From: Granulosicoccus sp.
Lineage (GTDB): Bacteria > Pseudomonadota > Gammaproteobacteria > Granulosicoccales > Granulosicoccaceae
Direction of reading: 5' to 3'
Length of the DNA stretch: 36,008 bases
NCBI GenBank assembly: GCA_023300375.1
Contig: JALZWO010000186.1
Location: 1-36,008 of the forward strand
Part shown: piece by piece, positions 1-8,563 of the stretch
Layout: each line of letters begins with the position of its first letter
How positions within the stretch are numbered: the first letter of the stretch is position 1
The notes under the pieces: generated by a model
What the model was told of the DNA's origin: nothing
What the model saw: only the letters and a program-made list of their open reading frames with translations
Database searches by the model: none
Program-made: the position numbers and the translations under genes

Positions 1-402
1 ATAAATACTGACCATAACTCATTGCCGACGCACATGGCCGCGACTGTTTACTCACCTAACATCAACCTGACTGCCAAAGCATAAAATTGATGTGCAGGAA
101 CAATAATTTCAACATCAACACGAGTTGTAGTGCGCACTACCAGGCAGAGAGTTAGTGGGTTCGAGTATACCGGCGAGGAACTAGAACAGTCAGCAATAAA
201 GAAACTGGCAATCAGAAGAGGCGTCGAGTAATGTAAAAACTTGCCTTACACAATGCAATAGAAGATATTGCCTACCAATCAACAAGGCCGTAGGAGTGAT
301 TAAGATAGCCCGTTTACGTTTTATTACGCGACGTGCTTCATACCAATAAGGTTGCTCACAACAGTACCATTCTAACCCCCGCGCTAGTTATCGAACACAC
401 CC
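1..402. other. Intergenic region at left edge, no convincing gene
   Basis: I see no gene I can support here. One reading frame is open between stops on the + strand (about 91-231, 46 codons) and ends in an acidic/basic stretch (GEELEQSAIKKLAIRRGVE, then TAA). It lacks an ATG and a ribosome binding site, so it could be a decayed gene tail or chance. The right part is AT-rich and lies downstream of the GGDEF-EAL gene stop at 403; I found no clear terminator there. Confidence 0.4.
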
Positions 403-2919
403 CTAAGCCGCACCTTGCAGAAACTGCTGCTCATTGGCAAGAATTTCACCAACCTGTGCAACCGTTAGTGGTCGGCTAAACCAATAACCTTGGCAGATCT
501 CACATTCACGATCAAGTAGGTACTTGTAGTCACTCAGAGTCTCAACACCCTCTGCTACTATTTCAAGCCCCAAATTATGTGCGAGTGACACGATAGCTGA
601 CACTATTTTTTCGTTTGGCTCACCCACCTTCACACCGGTCACAAAGCTACGGTCAATCTTTAATATATCGATAGGCAGTGAATTCAATGAACCCAGAGAT
701 GAATAACCCGTGCCGAAGTCATCCATCGCAATACGTACTCCACTGTTACGGATCACGTTAAGTGAATGAAGCACGTCTGACTTTACGTCCATCATGCACG
801 ACTCCGTTATCTCAAGCTCCAACGCTTCTGGAGGCATGTCATATTTAACCAAGGTACTCGCAACAATATCAGGCAAATAGCCATGGCCAAATTGTTTCTG
901 CGACACGTTAACCGCCACGCGTGGAAGTTCGAAACCTTGCTCGTGCCACAGCGCCCATTGCCGGCAGGCCTCATCAAGTACCCAGGTACCTAACACGCCG
1001 ATCATCCCCATATCCTCGGCCAAACCCACAAATTTTTCTGGTGAAACAAATCCATGCTTGGGATGGTTCCAACGCAGCAAAGCTTCAAGACCGACAATTT
1101 GTTTATTTCTTGTGGCAACTTGAGGTTGAAAATAAAGTGTCAATGCTTGCGTCTCAATAGCATTTTTTAAATCATTCTCCAGCTCAAGCCTTTCATGTTT
1201 ATCACAATCCAAATTACTACTGTAAAAACGATAACTACTGCCGTTCCATCGTTTGGCTTCGTACATCGCAGCATCAGCACATTGCATAAGATGCTCTACC
1301 TCATTGCCATTATCAGGGAAGCAGGCAATGCCAATACTCACGCCAATAGTTAACTTCTGGCCTGCCAGTTCCATAGGTTTTTCTAACTCCAGCAGAATTT
1401 GTTCAACTACTAGACCAGCATCCATCGAATCATCTAGTCTGTGAGTTAAGAATACAAACTCATCTCCACCAATACGAGCTACAGCAGCTGTAGCGTCTGT
1501 ACAAGCTGAATTTTTTATCTGTAATTCACACTGTTCAAGAAATAGCTCCAAGCGTGCACCCACTATTCGCAATAGTTCATCGCCAGCCTCATGACCGAAT
1601 GTATCGTTTATTTTTTTAAAATTGTTCACATCAAGATAAAGCAACGCCTTACTAAAACTATGATCTTCCCACTGACTGGCAGCTTTCTTTACCTCCTGCA
1701 AAAAGGCGCGCCGATTGGGTAGCCCGGTAAGGCTATCTTTATACGCCAGCTCTTCGATCTCACGGTATGAATTTGTCAGGTTCAACATAGACTGCATGAG
1801 CTTACTGTTCATGGCATAAAAAGCGCGTGCTAAGTCCCCAATTTCGTCTGAGCGCTGTAGATTCAAATCAGCCATATCAGCAGCTCGTCCATCACCAATA
1901 TGAAAAGCTAGTTGCTGCAATTGATTGACAGGTATAAGGACAAGTCTAGACAGCAAAACGTACAGCAAATACGACGATGCGGTTACAGCGAAAATACCCA
2001 CCAGTATAATAGTGAGCCCTAGGTTTAGAAGGACGGGCTGAAACTCCGTATCAGGCAATACACTAAGCAATGTCAAATCAGAATTGAGAACTCTACCCTG
2101 CACATAAACATACTCTCCGTCTACTTTAGATTTTACCATACGCTTTACTTCATCAAGTTCATCAGTGAGCAGAGAATTGACACTTAATGCTTTGAATAAC
2201 TGAGTGGCATCCGTATTAATCATTTCAGCATTAGGATGAAATACAATTTTTTTCTGCTTATTGATCACAGTAAGATAACCACTTTCGCCAATGCCATTGC
2301 GCTCAACTAACGCATCAAGAGTGTCGAGACTGACTGTCAGAACAAGGTATCCCACCAAACGGTCACGTGCCTCTATAAGACTTGTACCAGGCTCTGGATG
2401 TCGTATAGCTATCGAGATTAAGAGGGCAGGATTACTGTTTTTTGGGTTGTTGATTACAGCCGTCCTATAACCCCTATCACCGCGCTTTATAAAATCAAAA
2501 TAAGGCACATCCTGCACGTCGTGTGTAAGGTCTGCAAATGGAGGGATAGCCACCCTTGTATCTTCATATCCATCCGGTAATATCAGCTGTATTTTTTTGT
2601 ATTCTGGATATAGGTTTTGATATTTGTTAAACAGTTGCAGCAAACCTGGCTGAAGAAGAGCATATCGTTCTGCTTCATCTTCAACATCAAGATATCGATC
2701 TATATAGTTTGAACTGGCAAAAAGCTTGGCATTAGCTATCGCATTTTTGACAAAGTCATTGGTTTTATTCTGCGTTTCATCCAGCAATGTGGCCATCTGA
2801 TGTAACACCATCATCTCAGATCGGTGTCGTAACTGTGCAAATACTATGGTGGCAAGCAGCAGCATTGACGCGATGATACTAAGCACGATAGCCAGAATTA
2901 TTTTTTTACGAAGTTTCAT
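403..2919 (-). CDS. Membrane-bound GGDEF-EAL protein with periplasmic sensor domain (MbaA-like)
   Basis: An 838-residue inner-membrane protein that should make and/or degrade cyclic di-GMP in response to a periplasmic signal. Visible order: TM helix ~7-29, periplasmic Cache-like sensor ~30-295, TM helix ~298-323, HAMP ~320-372, GGDEF ~391-555 (intact GGDEF at 484-488), EAL ~575-825 (EALLRW at 612-617, DDFGTGYSS at 733-741, EGVET at 790-794). The EAL catalytic motifs look complete, so phosphodiesterase activity is likely. The position expected for an RxxD inhibitory site, five residues before GGDEF, reads DATA, so no classical I-site is seen. The gene starts 40 bp after a PotD-like binding protein gene on the same strand. 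This is the arrangement of NspS and MbaA in Vibrio cholerae, where the binding protein reports polyamines to the GGDEF-EAL partner. Domain calls are firm; the polyamine link is inferred from context. Confidence 0.93.
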   Translation of the reverse strand: MKLRKKIILAIVLSIIASMLLLATIVFAQLRHRSEMMVLHQMATLLDETQNKTNDFVKNAIANAKLFASSNYIDRYLDVEDEAERYALLQPGLLQLFNKYQNLYPEYKKIQLILPDGYEDTRVAIPPFADLTHDVQDVPYFDFIKRGDRGYRTAVINNPKNSNPALLISIAIRHPEPGTSLIEARDRLVGYLVLTVSLDTLDALVERNGIGESGYLTVINKQKKIVFHPNAEMINTDATQLFKALSVNSLLTDELDEVKRMVKSKVDGEYVYVQGRVLNSDLTLLSVLPDTEFQPVLLNLGLTIILVGIFAVTASSYLLYVLLSRLVLIPVNQLQQLAFHIGDGRAADMADLNLQRSDEIGDLARAFYAMNSKLMQSMLNLTNSYREIEELAYKDSLTGLPNRRAFLQEVKKAASQWEDHSFSKALLYLDVNNFKKINDTFGHEAGDELLRIVGARLELFLEQCELQIKNSACTDATAAVARIGGDEFVFLTHRLDDSMDAGLVVEQILLELEKPMELAGQKLTIGVSIGIACFPDNGNEVEHLMQCADAAMYEAKRWNGSSYRFYSSNLDCDKHERLELENDLKNAIETQALTLYFQPQVATRNKQIVGLEALLRWNHPKHGFVSPEKFVGLAEDMGMIGVLGTWVLDEACRQWALWHEQGFELPRVAVNVSQKQFGHGYLPDIVASTLVKYDMPPEALELEITESCMMDVKSDVLHSLNVIRNSGVRIAMDDFGTGYSSLGSLNSLPIDILKIDRSFVTGVKVGEPNEKIVSAIVSLAHNLGLEIVAEGVETLSDYKYLLDRECEICQGYWFSRPLTVAQVGEILANEQQFLQGAA

Positions 2920-2959
2920 GCTAGCTCACCGATACACATTAAAACTGTTGACTGACCGT

Positions 2960-4081
2960 TCACTGAAAATCCCGAAATAATTCAGCATCGATGCTGTTGA
3001 TATACTTAGTCATTCGCGGTGCAATTGGTCTAATATGGTCAGAGTTTTCCAGCACGTGATTTTCTGGATGAATAATCGTGTTCGATAAATAGGCAGCTGA
3101 TAAATACGGTTTTGTCGCAACATTGGGTGATGCAAAATATACCCACTCAGCATTTCTTGCTGCAATATCAGGGCGATTGATAAAGTTTAGAACCTGATGC
3201 GCTAGTGGCTTATTATTGGTGGCCTGTGCAATGGCAAAATAATCTATCCACACAAGCGTGCCTTCATTTGGCGCCATGTAAGCAATATTTTCACTATGCT
3301 CCTGTAAGGCTAGTGCATCACCGTTGTACATACTCGCAGCCCAGACTTCGCCAGTAAGCATCACAGAATTTTCGTTCATCGTGGGGTAGGCATACTCTAC
3401 GAATGGCCTCTGATCTTGTAACAGCTTTCGTGCCTTTTTCAAGTGATCTATGTTGTTCGTATTTGGCGACAAGCCTGCAGTCTTTAATGCAATTGAAGTA
3501 AGCTCTCGCGCATCGCCAATCATTAGGATCTTGCCTTTGCGCTTTTCGTCAGGCTGCAATATTTCTATCCAACTATCGAATCCGTCGGGTAATAGATCTT
3601 TGCGATAGGCTATTCCCAGCGTGCCCCAGAAATAAGGCACACCATAGGTCTCAACACCTTCGAATGCGCTTTTCCACTTTGTATCAATATTTCTGGTGTA
3701 TGGAAGTTGATCTTGGTCTAGTGCTTGTAGCCATCCCCGAGCGCCATAGCCCTCAACCTTAAGGCTATTAATTAGGGATAGATCATATCCTTGAGCGTCC
3801 ACCGAGGCGACTGCTTCATCACGAGCTTGATCAGATTCGAAATAACTGAAGAGCATTTGCACGTTGTGCAAGCTTTCGAATTCCTCAACCAGCTCTGGAT
3901 TAATGCATTCAAACCAGGTAAGGATGTGTAACTGATTGTTGGCAAACGCTGGCACAGACACGGACATGAATATAAAGCCCACGAGCAGCAATTCAGCTAT
4001 CCATACGGCACATAACGCAGGCAGTTGGACTGTACGCCTTACACAGCTGAACTGACTTGCCAGAATAGAAAACTTGAACAT
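2960..4081 (-). CDS. PotD-like periplasmic polyamine-binding protein (NspS-like)
   Basis: A 373-residue extracellular solute-binding protein of the spermidine/putrescine (PotD/PotF) family. A long basic n-region and hydrophobic core (~26-43) end in a likely cleavage site after AFA-47. Segments typical of PotD are present: TWFE at 55-58 near the mature N-terminus, FWGTLGI at 151-157, GEVW at 244-247, MYNGDA at 251-256 and VWIDYFAI at 277-284. The W-x-D of the last (W278, D280) matches the PotD residues that hold the polyamine amine groups; the Trp of the PotD WNGS segment is Tyr here. No potABC genes are adjacent. The next gene in the same direction is a GGDEF-EAL protein 40 bp away, so the protein more likely acts as a signalling receptor than as part of a transporter. 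Ligand identity is not determined by sequence. Confidence 0.88.
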   Translation of the reverse strand: MFKFSILASQFSCVRRTVQLPALCAVWIAELLLVGFIFMSVSVPAFANNQLHILTWFECINPELVEEFESLHNVQMLFSYFESDQARDEAVASVDAQGYDLSLINSLKVEGYGARGWLQALDQDQLPYTRNIDTKWKSAFEGVETYGVPYFWGTLGIAYRKDLLPDGFDSWIEILQPDEKRKGKILMIGDARELTSIALKTAGLSPNTNNIDHLKKARKLLQDQRPFVEYAYPTMNENSVMLTGEVWAASMYNGDALALQEHSENIAYMAPNEGTLVWIDYFAIAQATNNKPLAHQVLNFINRPDIAARNAEWVYFASPNVATKPYLSAAYLSNTIIHPENHVLENSDHIRPIAPRMTKYINSIDAELFRDFQ

Positions 4082-4463
4082 CTCGATACTTCACCTTTGT
4101 TGAACAAACAAGCCTCTTCGATAAAACGAAGGCTGTAAGGTCAGATATCGACTAACAGTAAAGCTTCCTAAAATTATTACTGTGTACTTACCACGGCAAC
4201 ACTGTTACGCCGGCCGCGCAATAGAAGGTAAGGCTGGCAAGTAGGTATAGCGGTCAGATTGCACACGCAGCGGTAAAGAGCGGTAGCGTGACTCTTGAAA
4301 GTGGTGCGTCGCTTGCAGTTGGTCTGTTCGCATGATTAACAGCCCACTCACAAGACTCTCTCACAGGCGGCATTAGAGAAATAGAAGCTTGCCGCCTGTA
4401 TAGGCGTAGGAGACGAACAAGATCCGACTAGTTGAGAACTATAGAGCGCTGATTGTGCAATCT
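4082..4463. other. Intergenic region between the livF-type gene and the PotD-like gene
   Basis: No gene is seen in this stretch. It lies downstream of the ABC transporter operon and upstream of the PotD-like gene, both on the - strand, so it should hold the promoter of the PotD-like/GGDEF-EAL pair, but I could not identify convincing -35/-10 boxes. It contains a perfect 10-bp inverted repeat (4363-4399), and the 8-bp tandem array begins at 4464. Confidence 0.5.
4363..4399 (-). terminator. Stem-loop downstream of ABC transporter operon
   Basis: A perfect 10-bp inverted repeat (acaggcggca at 4363-4372 and tgccgcctgt at 4390-4399) with a 17-base loop. It sits about 120 bp after the last ABC transporter gene. 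There is no T-run on either side, so it is a candidate mRNA 3' end or Rho-assisted stop rather than a classical intrinsic terminator. Confidence 0.4.
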
Positions 4464-4535
4464 GCCAGATAGCCAGATAGCCAGATAGCCAGATAGCTAA
4501 ATAGCTAAATAGCTAAATAGCTAAATAGCTAAATA
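4464..4535. repeat. Nine-unit 8-bp tandem repeat overlapping the 3' end of the livF-type gene
   Basis: Nine consecutive octamers: four copies of gccagata (4464-4495), then five of gctaaata (4496-4535). The two unit types differ at two positions, so the array is two homogeneous blocks. The right end lies inside the ABC ATPase gene: its last codons (Y, L, A, I and the TAG stop at 4521-4523) are read from the repeat. The unit length is not a multiple of three and each gctaaata unit carries a TAG on the - strand. Confidence 0.95.
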
Positions 4536-5246
4536 TTCGTGACGTAACTCTTCGTTGTCTAGCACTTCTTGTGCACTACCACTAAATACTATTTCACCCG
4601 TATCGAGAATGAGCGCAGAGTCAGCAAGCTTCAATGCCGCAACTGCGTTTTGCTCAACAAGAACTGTGGTTATTCCCATGCTCTTCACTTCAAGAAGCGC
4701 TTTCTCGATATCGTGGCGCACAACAGGCGCAAGGCCTTCGTACGGCTCATCAAGTAACAGTAGTTTGATATCTCTAGCCAGTGCACGTGCAATCGCCAAC
4801 ATTTGCTGCTCACCACCCGATAGCGTGGTGCCTATTTGCTTACGACGCTCTTTAAGCCTTGGAAATAGGCTGTAAATACGTTCATATTCCCAGCCGGTAT
4901 CACCTGCAATACAGGCGATGTCGAGGTTTTCTTCCACGGTAAGCCCAGGAATAATGCGACGATCTTCAGGCACTAGCTGTATGCCAGCGAGCGCTGCTTC
5001 AAAATCTTGCATTTCATGAATTTGCTGACCTTGTAGCTGAACGCTACCAGAACGCACTTCAGGTTCAGCAGCTCGTGCTATTGCACGCAAAGTGGATGTT
5101 TTTCCTGCTCCATTGCGTCCAAGCAAGGCAACAATTTCACCTTCATTGACTGAAAAAGACACACCTTGCACGATGTAGCTGTCGCCATAATAGGCTTTTA
5201 AATCTTTGACTTCGAAATAGGCATTTGCAGTGGTTGAGTCACTCAT
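4521..5246 (-). CDS. livF: ABC transporter ATP-binding protein, LivF type
   Basis: A 241-residue cytoplasmic ATPase that would energise the importer encoded in the same operon. Walker A GRNGAGKT is at 43-50, the signature LSGGEQQ at 142-148 and Walker B with LLLLDEP at 162-168; length and sequence are typical of LivF/UrtE-like subunits. Its ATG overlaps the TAA of the upstream LivG-type gene by one base, so the two are translationally coupled. The C-terminal codons and the stop lie inside the 8-bp tandem repeat at 4464-4535. The substrate of the system cannot be fixed from the ATPases; livF is used in the family sense only. Confidence 0.92.
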   Translation of the reverse strand: MSDSTTANAYFEVKDLKAYYGDSYIVQGVSFSVNEGEIVALLGRNGAGKTSTLRAIARAAEPEVRSGSVQLQGQQIHEMQDFEAALAGIQLVPEDRRIIPGLTVEENLDIACIAGDTGWEYERIYSLFPRLKERRKQIGTTLSGGEQQMLAIARALARDIKLLLLDEPYEGLAPVVRHDIEKALLEVKSMGITTVLVEQNAVAALKLADSALILDTGEIVFSGSAQEVLDNEELRHEYLAI

Positions 5247-6007
5247 TACACTTGCTCCTCACCTAAGTAGGCTTCTTTAACACGCGGATCGTTCTTTACC
5301 TCTTCCGGAGTTCCTTGGCAGATAATTCGGCCACCCGCCAATACAGAAATGCGGTCGGCCAAGCTGAACACAACATGCATGTCATGCTCAATGATGACCT
5401 TAGTCATACCGCCTGCCTTGATTCGTTTCAATAACTCAATTGTGGCATTGGTATCGTGTCTTGCCATCCCGGCAGTGGGCTCGTCGAGCAGCAATAGTCG
5501 CGGCTTCTGGGCCAGACCCATGGCCAACTCAAGTCGACGTTTATCACCGCGCGACAAACTACCCGCATCGGTGCGAATTAAAGTTTCCATACCCAGATCG
5601 GACAGGAGATGCTCAGCTTCAATTCTTGCCGTTTTCTCGCTAGAAAACCGTCTGAACCAACGAAGTTTGAAAGAACCATCGCGTTTGGCCAGTATGGGAA
5701 TCATCACGTTTTCAAGCAATGACAGTTCCGGGAAGATTTCCGGCGTCTGGAATACCCGAACCACTCCTAGCTGATTAATTTCATGAGGCTGTTTTCCTGT
5801 CAGATTCTCACCATCGAAAACCACATGTCCTGAATCAGGCTTTAGCCTACCAATACACACATTAAGCAGCGTGGATTTACCGGCACCATTAGGCCCGATA
5901 ATCGCGTGAGTCTCACCTTCTCGAACGGAGAGATCGATATCACTTAGTGCATGTAGACCCGCAAAGCTCTTATGCACATCGGCTACGTGTAAGACTGTAT
6001 TTTCCAT
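5246..6007 (-). CDS. livG: ABC transporter ATP-binding protein, LivG type
   Basis: A 253-residue ATPase, partner of the LivF-type protein. Walker A GPNGAGKST is at 38-46, Walker B LLLLDEP at 171-177 and the switch histidine in IEHDM at 206-210. The signature region reads LSRGDKRRLE (151-160) rather than the usual L-x-x-G-Q/E; this departs from consensus but keeps the helix-capping Gly. The gene starts 2 bp after the LivM-type stop and its stop overlaps the next start (TAATG), so it is mid-operon. Assignment to the branched-chain amino acid/urea/amide class is firm, substrate unknown. Confidence 0.92.
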   Translation of the reverse strand: MENTVLHVADVHKSFAGLHALSDIDLSVREGETHAIIGPNGAGKSTLLNVCIGRLKPDSGHVVFDGENLTGKQPHEINQLGVVRVFQTPEIFPELSLLENVMIPILAKRDGSFKLRWFRRFSSEKTARIEAEHLLSDLGMETLIRTDAGSLSRGDKRRLELAMGLAQKPRLLLLDEPTAGMARHDTNATIELLKRIKAGGMTKVIIEHDMHVVFSLADRISVLAGGRIICQGTPEEVKNDPRVKEAYLGEEQV

Positions 6008-6009
6008 GA

Positions 6010-7167
6010 TTATGCCCCTGATGCATTTTCACTGGCACTTGGAGTGCTAGTGATGGCGGCAGTTGGTTTTTTGCGTGAAAAGATTGACCCGATACGACGT
6101 ACGCCTTCCATGATTCCACCCGGCAAAAATATTACCGTGATCATGAACATCAAACCGAGAGTCAAATGCCAACCCGAACCAACAAAAAGACTCACCACAT
6201 CAACAACGATTGGCTGTAAGGCTTCGGGTACAAAATCGAACACCTGAGTCAAACTCGTCGTGTTGTAAGCGGAGAGAATATTCTCAAAATACTTTATGAC
6301 TGCGGCACCAATGAATGGACCGAGCAAAGTACCGACACCACCTAATATCGTCATCAAAACGACCTCTCCCGACGCTGTCCACTGCATGCGCTCGGCACCT
6401 GCTAACGGATCAGTTACAGCCATCAAACCACCTGCTACACCGGCATACATCCCAGAGATGATAAATGCCCAAAGCAAATAAGGCTTGGTGTTAAGACCCG
6501 TGTAGGCCATACGCGTCTGATTAGATTTAATGCCGCGTAGCATCGCCCCAAAAGGCGATCTGAATATGCGTAACGATATAAAAAATCCGATGACAAGAAC
6601 AGTTGCGCAGAAGTAGAACCCTGGCATACCACTCATCTTGATCCCAAAGAAGTTAGTCACTGGCAGACTACGTGTGACCTCTATCCCGGCGGCGGCATCG
6701 AGCACCCGGGCATCGCTCAGTGTCAATTGCAATCCGGTTTCACCATTGGTGATGGGGGTGAGCACCGAATAAGCCAGTTTGTAGGACATCTGTGCAAATG
6801 CCAGCGTCAGAATGGAGAAGTAAATGCCCGAACGTCGCAAGCTGATGAAGCCTATGACTACGGCAAACAAAGCGGTAACCAACATGCTAAACATAATAGC
6901 TGGCACCACATTCATCGTTAACAGCTTGAAACTCCAAACCGCAGTGTATGAACCTATTCCCAAAAACGCCGCATGTCCAAACGACAGATAGCCGGTAAGA
7001 CCAAAGAGTATGTTGTACCCGATAGCGAAGAGTCCGAAAATGGCAAAGCGCTGCATGAGGTCTGGGTAATCTGCACCCAGAGGTTCCAGCCAAATTGGCA
7101 TGCTATAGACAGCTGCGGCAAATGCAAACAACAACACCCAGTCGGATATGGCAGAAAATTTATTCAT
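6010..7167 (-). CDS. livM: ABC transporter permease, LivM type
   Basis: A 385-residue inner-membrane permease with many hydrophobic helices and the BPD_transp_2 core. Family landmarks include [19 protein letters not shown] near the N-terminus and [13 protein letters not shown] in the second half. A cytoplasmic Lys/Ala/Ser-rich tail follows the last helix. It forms the translocation pore with the LivH-type permease encoded 9 bp upstream. The loop before the central helices (about residues 145-175) is longer than in many LivM proteins. Operon position LivH-LivM-LivG-LivF is the standard order for this importer class. Confidence 0.92.
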   Translation of the reverse strand: MNKFSAISDWVLLFAFAAAVYSMPIWLEPLGADYPDLMQRFAIFGLFAIGYNILFGLTGYLSFGHAAFLGIGSYTAVWSFKLLTMNVVPAIMFSMLVTALFAVVIGFISLRRSGIYFSILTLAFAQMSYKLAYSVLTPITNGETGLQLTLSDARVLDAAAGIEVTRSLPVTNFFGIKMSGMPGFYFCATVLVIGFFISLRIFRSPFGAMLRGIKSNQTRMAYTGLNTKPYLLWAFIISGMYAGVAGGLMAVTDPLAGAERMQWTASGEVVLMTILGGVGTLLGPFIGAAVIKYFENILSAYNTTSLTQVFDFVPEALQPIVVDVVSLFVGSGWHLTLGLMFMITVIFLPGGIMEGVRRIGSIFSRKKPTAAITSTPSASENASGA

Positions 7168-7176
7168 GTTCCTCTC

Positions 7177-8199
7177 CTAGTCTTCCATTACGCCTTTGCG
7201 ACCCATCAGGCCACGAGGTCTAACCAGTAAAACGATAACGGCGACAAGATAAATAATGATCTGGTCCATGCCTGGGATGATGCTCTTTACTTCAGTCATG
7301 GATGCAAACGACTGCACCAAACCTAAGAGGAATCCGGCGAGAACTGCTCCGCCTAAGGATCCCATTCCGCCAACCACTACGACAACAAATGAGAGTACGA
7401 GAAAGTCCATTCCAAGGTTGTAGTCAGGTGGATATATGGGGGTGTACATGACGCCAGCTAAGCCTGCAACCACAGCTGCAAGGCCGAACACGATAGTAAA
7501 ACGACGTTGTATGTCAATACCTAGCAAACCCACCATTTCGCGATCCTGCATGCCCGCTCTTACCACCATGCCAAATGTCGTGAATTGCAAAAAGGCAAAT
7601 ACCGCTCCAATAATCGACAATGAAAACCCCAGATAAATCAAACGCCACCAAGGGTAAATAACATTATCGCCTAAACCAACCAGGGCTCCAATATTCGCAC
7701 TACCAGACACGATATCTGGGGCTGTTTGAGGTATCGGACTTGCGCCAAAGTAATGTTTAACAATTTCTTGAATGACGATAGCCAGTCCAAACGTCACCAG
7801 TATCTGATCTGCATGCGGTCGCTTATAGAAGTGGCGAATAAGGCCACGTTCCATCACAAGACCGACTAACAACATAAAGGGGATGGCAAGCAAAATTGAG
7901 AAGGGTACCGAGTAATCCACGATAAACCCGCCGACTACTGGAAATTTTGCTTCCAGTATCGGCACTTCTTTGTATGCTTCAAAGAACGTGATACTTTCAT
8001 CACGTACCTTGGTAGAAATAGTCAGTACTTTTTGGACCGACACTGCGCAAAATGCGCCAAGCATGAATAGCGCACCGTGGGCGAAGTTAACAACACCCAG
8101 TGTGCCAAAAACCAAGGTTAGACCCAGCGCAATGAGCGCATACGCTCCACCTTTATCCAATCCGTTTAATACTTGTAAAAATATTGCGTCCAAGAGCAA
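7177..8199 (-). CDS. livH: ABC transporter permease, LivH type
   Basis: A 340-residue inner-membrane permease of the branched-chain amino acid/amide importer class. The N-terminus carries the family segment GLTLVFGTLGVVNFAHGALF and the C-terminal half carries VVVVGGMGSLGGAVLAGF. Between the first helices there is an extra hydrophilic stretch of roughly 30 residues (about 58-85), which is longer than in E. coli LivH. The gene is separated from the upstream binding-protein gene by a 364-bp gap containing two hairpins, so its expression is probably lower than that of the binding protein. Confidence 0.92.
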   Translation of the reverse strand: MLLDAIFLQVLNGLDKGGAYALIALGLTLVFGTLGVVNFAHGALFMLGAFCAVSVQKVLTISTKVRDESITFFEAYKEVPILEAKFPVVGGFIVDYSVPFSILLAIPFMLLVGLVMERGLIRHFYKRPHADQILVTFGLAIVIQEIVKHYFGASPIPQTAPDIVSGSANIGALVGLGDNVIYPWWRLIYLGFSLSIIGAVFAFLQFTTFGMVVRAGMQDREMVGLLGIDIQRRFTIVFGLAAVVAGLAGVMYTPIYPPDYNLGMDFLVLSFVVVVVGGMGSLGGAVLAGFLLGLVQSFASMTEVKSIIPGMDQIIIYLVAVIVLLVRPRGLMGRKGVMED

Positions 8200-8287
8200 A
8201 CCCCTTCTGGTTCAACATCGATCAATAGGCAAAACAAGCCCGTAAGCCAAGCTGTAAGGACAGCTAATGCCTGAAGATCAAAGCAAT

Positions 8288-8314
8288 AAAAAAGAACAAG
8301 TGAGTACACTTGTT
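8288..8314 (-). terminator. Intrinsic terminator or attenuator before livH
   Basis: Read on the - strand, an 8-bp perfect stem (aacaagtg/cacttgtt, 8295-8302 with 8307-8314) with a 4-base loop is followed by C and six T residues (8288-8293). This has the form of a Rho-independent terminator, modest in GC. It lies between the binding-protein gene and livH, so it should be only partly efficient if the permease genes depend on the upstream promoter. Confidence 0.65.
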
Positions 8315-8432
8315 TTGTCAGGTACAACTTAGATAACAACTCCTAGCAATTGTTCACCCAACCTATGGACAAAAAATTGTTTACCGGTTAATCAGTCCCG
8401 AACCAGTTGAGCGTTAAAGTTTCCTGAATCGA

Positions 8433-8474
8433 GGGTTGTTCGCATACAGAGCTTGCGCCCATTGCGAACAACCC
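8433..8474 (-). repeat. 12-bp perfect inverted repeat after the binding-protein gene
   Basis: The arms gggttgttcgca (8433-8444) and tgcgaacaaccc (8463-8474) are perfect complements separated by 18 bases. It begins about 90 bp after the binding-protein stop. No T-run follows on the - strand, so a 3'-end-protecting stem-loop that stabilises the binding-protein message is more likely than an intrinsic terminator. Confidence 0.6.
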
Positions 8475-8563
8475 GTTCTAGCTACACAATTATCTAAATG
8501 TTTGCGTGCTTATAAACCTAAAAGCGACAACAACAGAGCATAAGTGCGGCAATCTACAACGCA

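Larger units (their letters stand above)
8200..8563. other. Intergenic gap between binding-protein gene and livH-type gene
   Basis: There is no gene in these 364 bases. The gap holds a terminator-like hairpin (8288-8314) and a 12-bp perfect inverted repeat (8433-8474), both oriented to act on transcripts from the binding-protein gene. Such a gap after a binding-protein gene usually allows more binding protein than permease to be made. I did not find a second clear promoter for livH. Confidence 0.6.

Noticed and set aside
91-231. Small + strand gene at the left edge
   Set aside because: It has 46 open codons without ATG or ribosome site; it may be a decayed tail, but the evidence is too thin for a gene call.
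4464-4535. CRISPR array
   Set aside because: The units are 8 bp and contiguous with no spacers; there are no cas genes.
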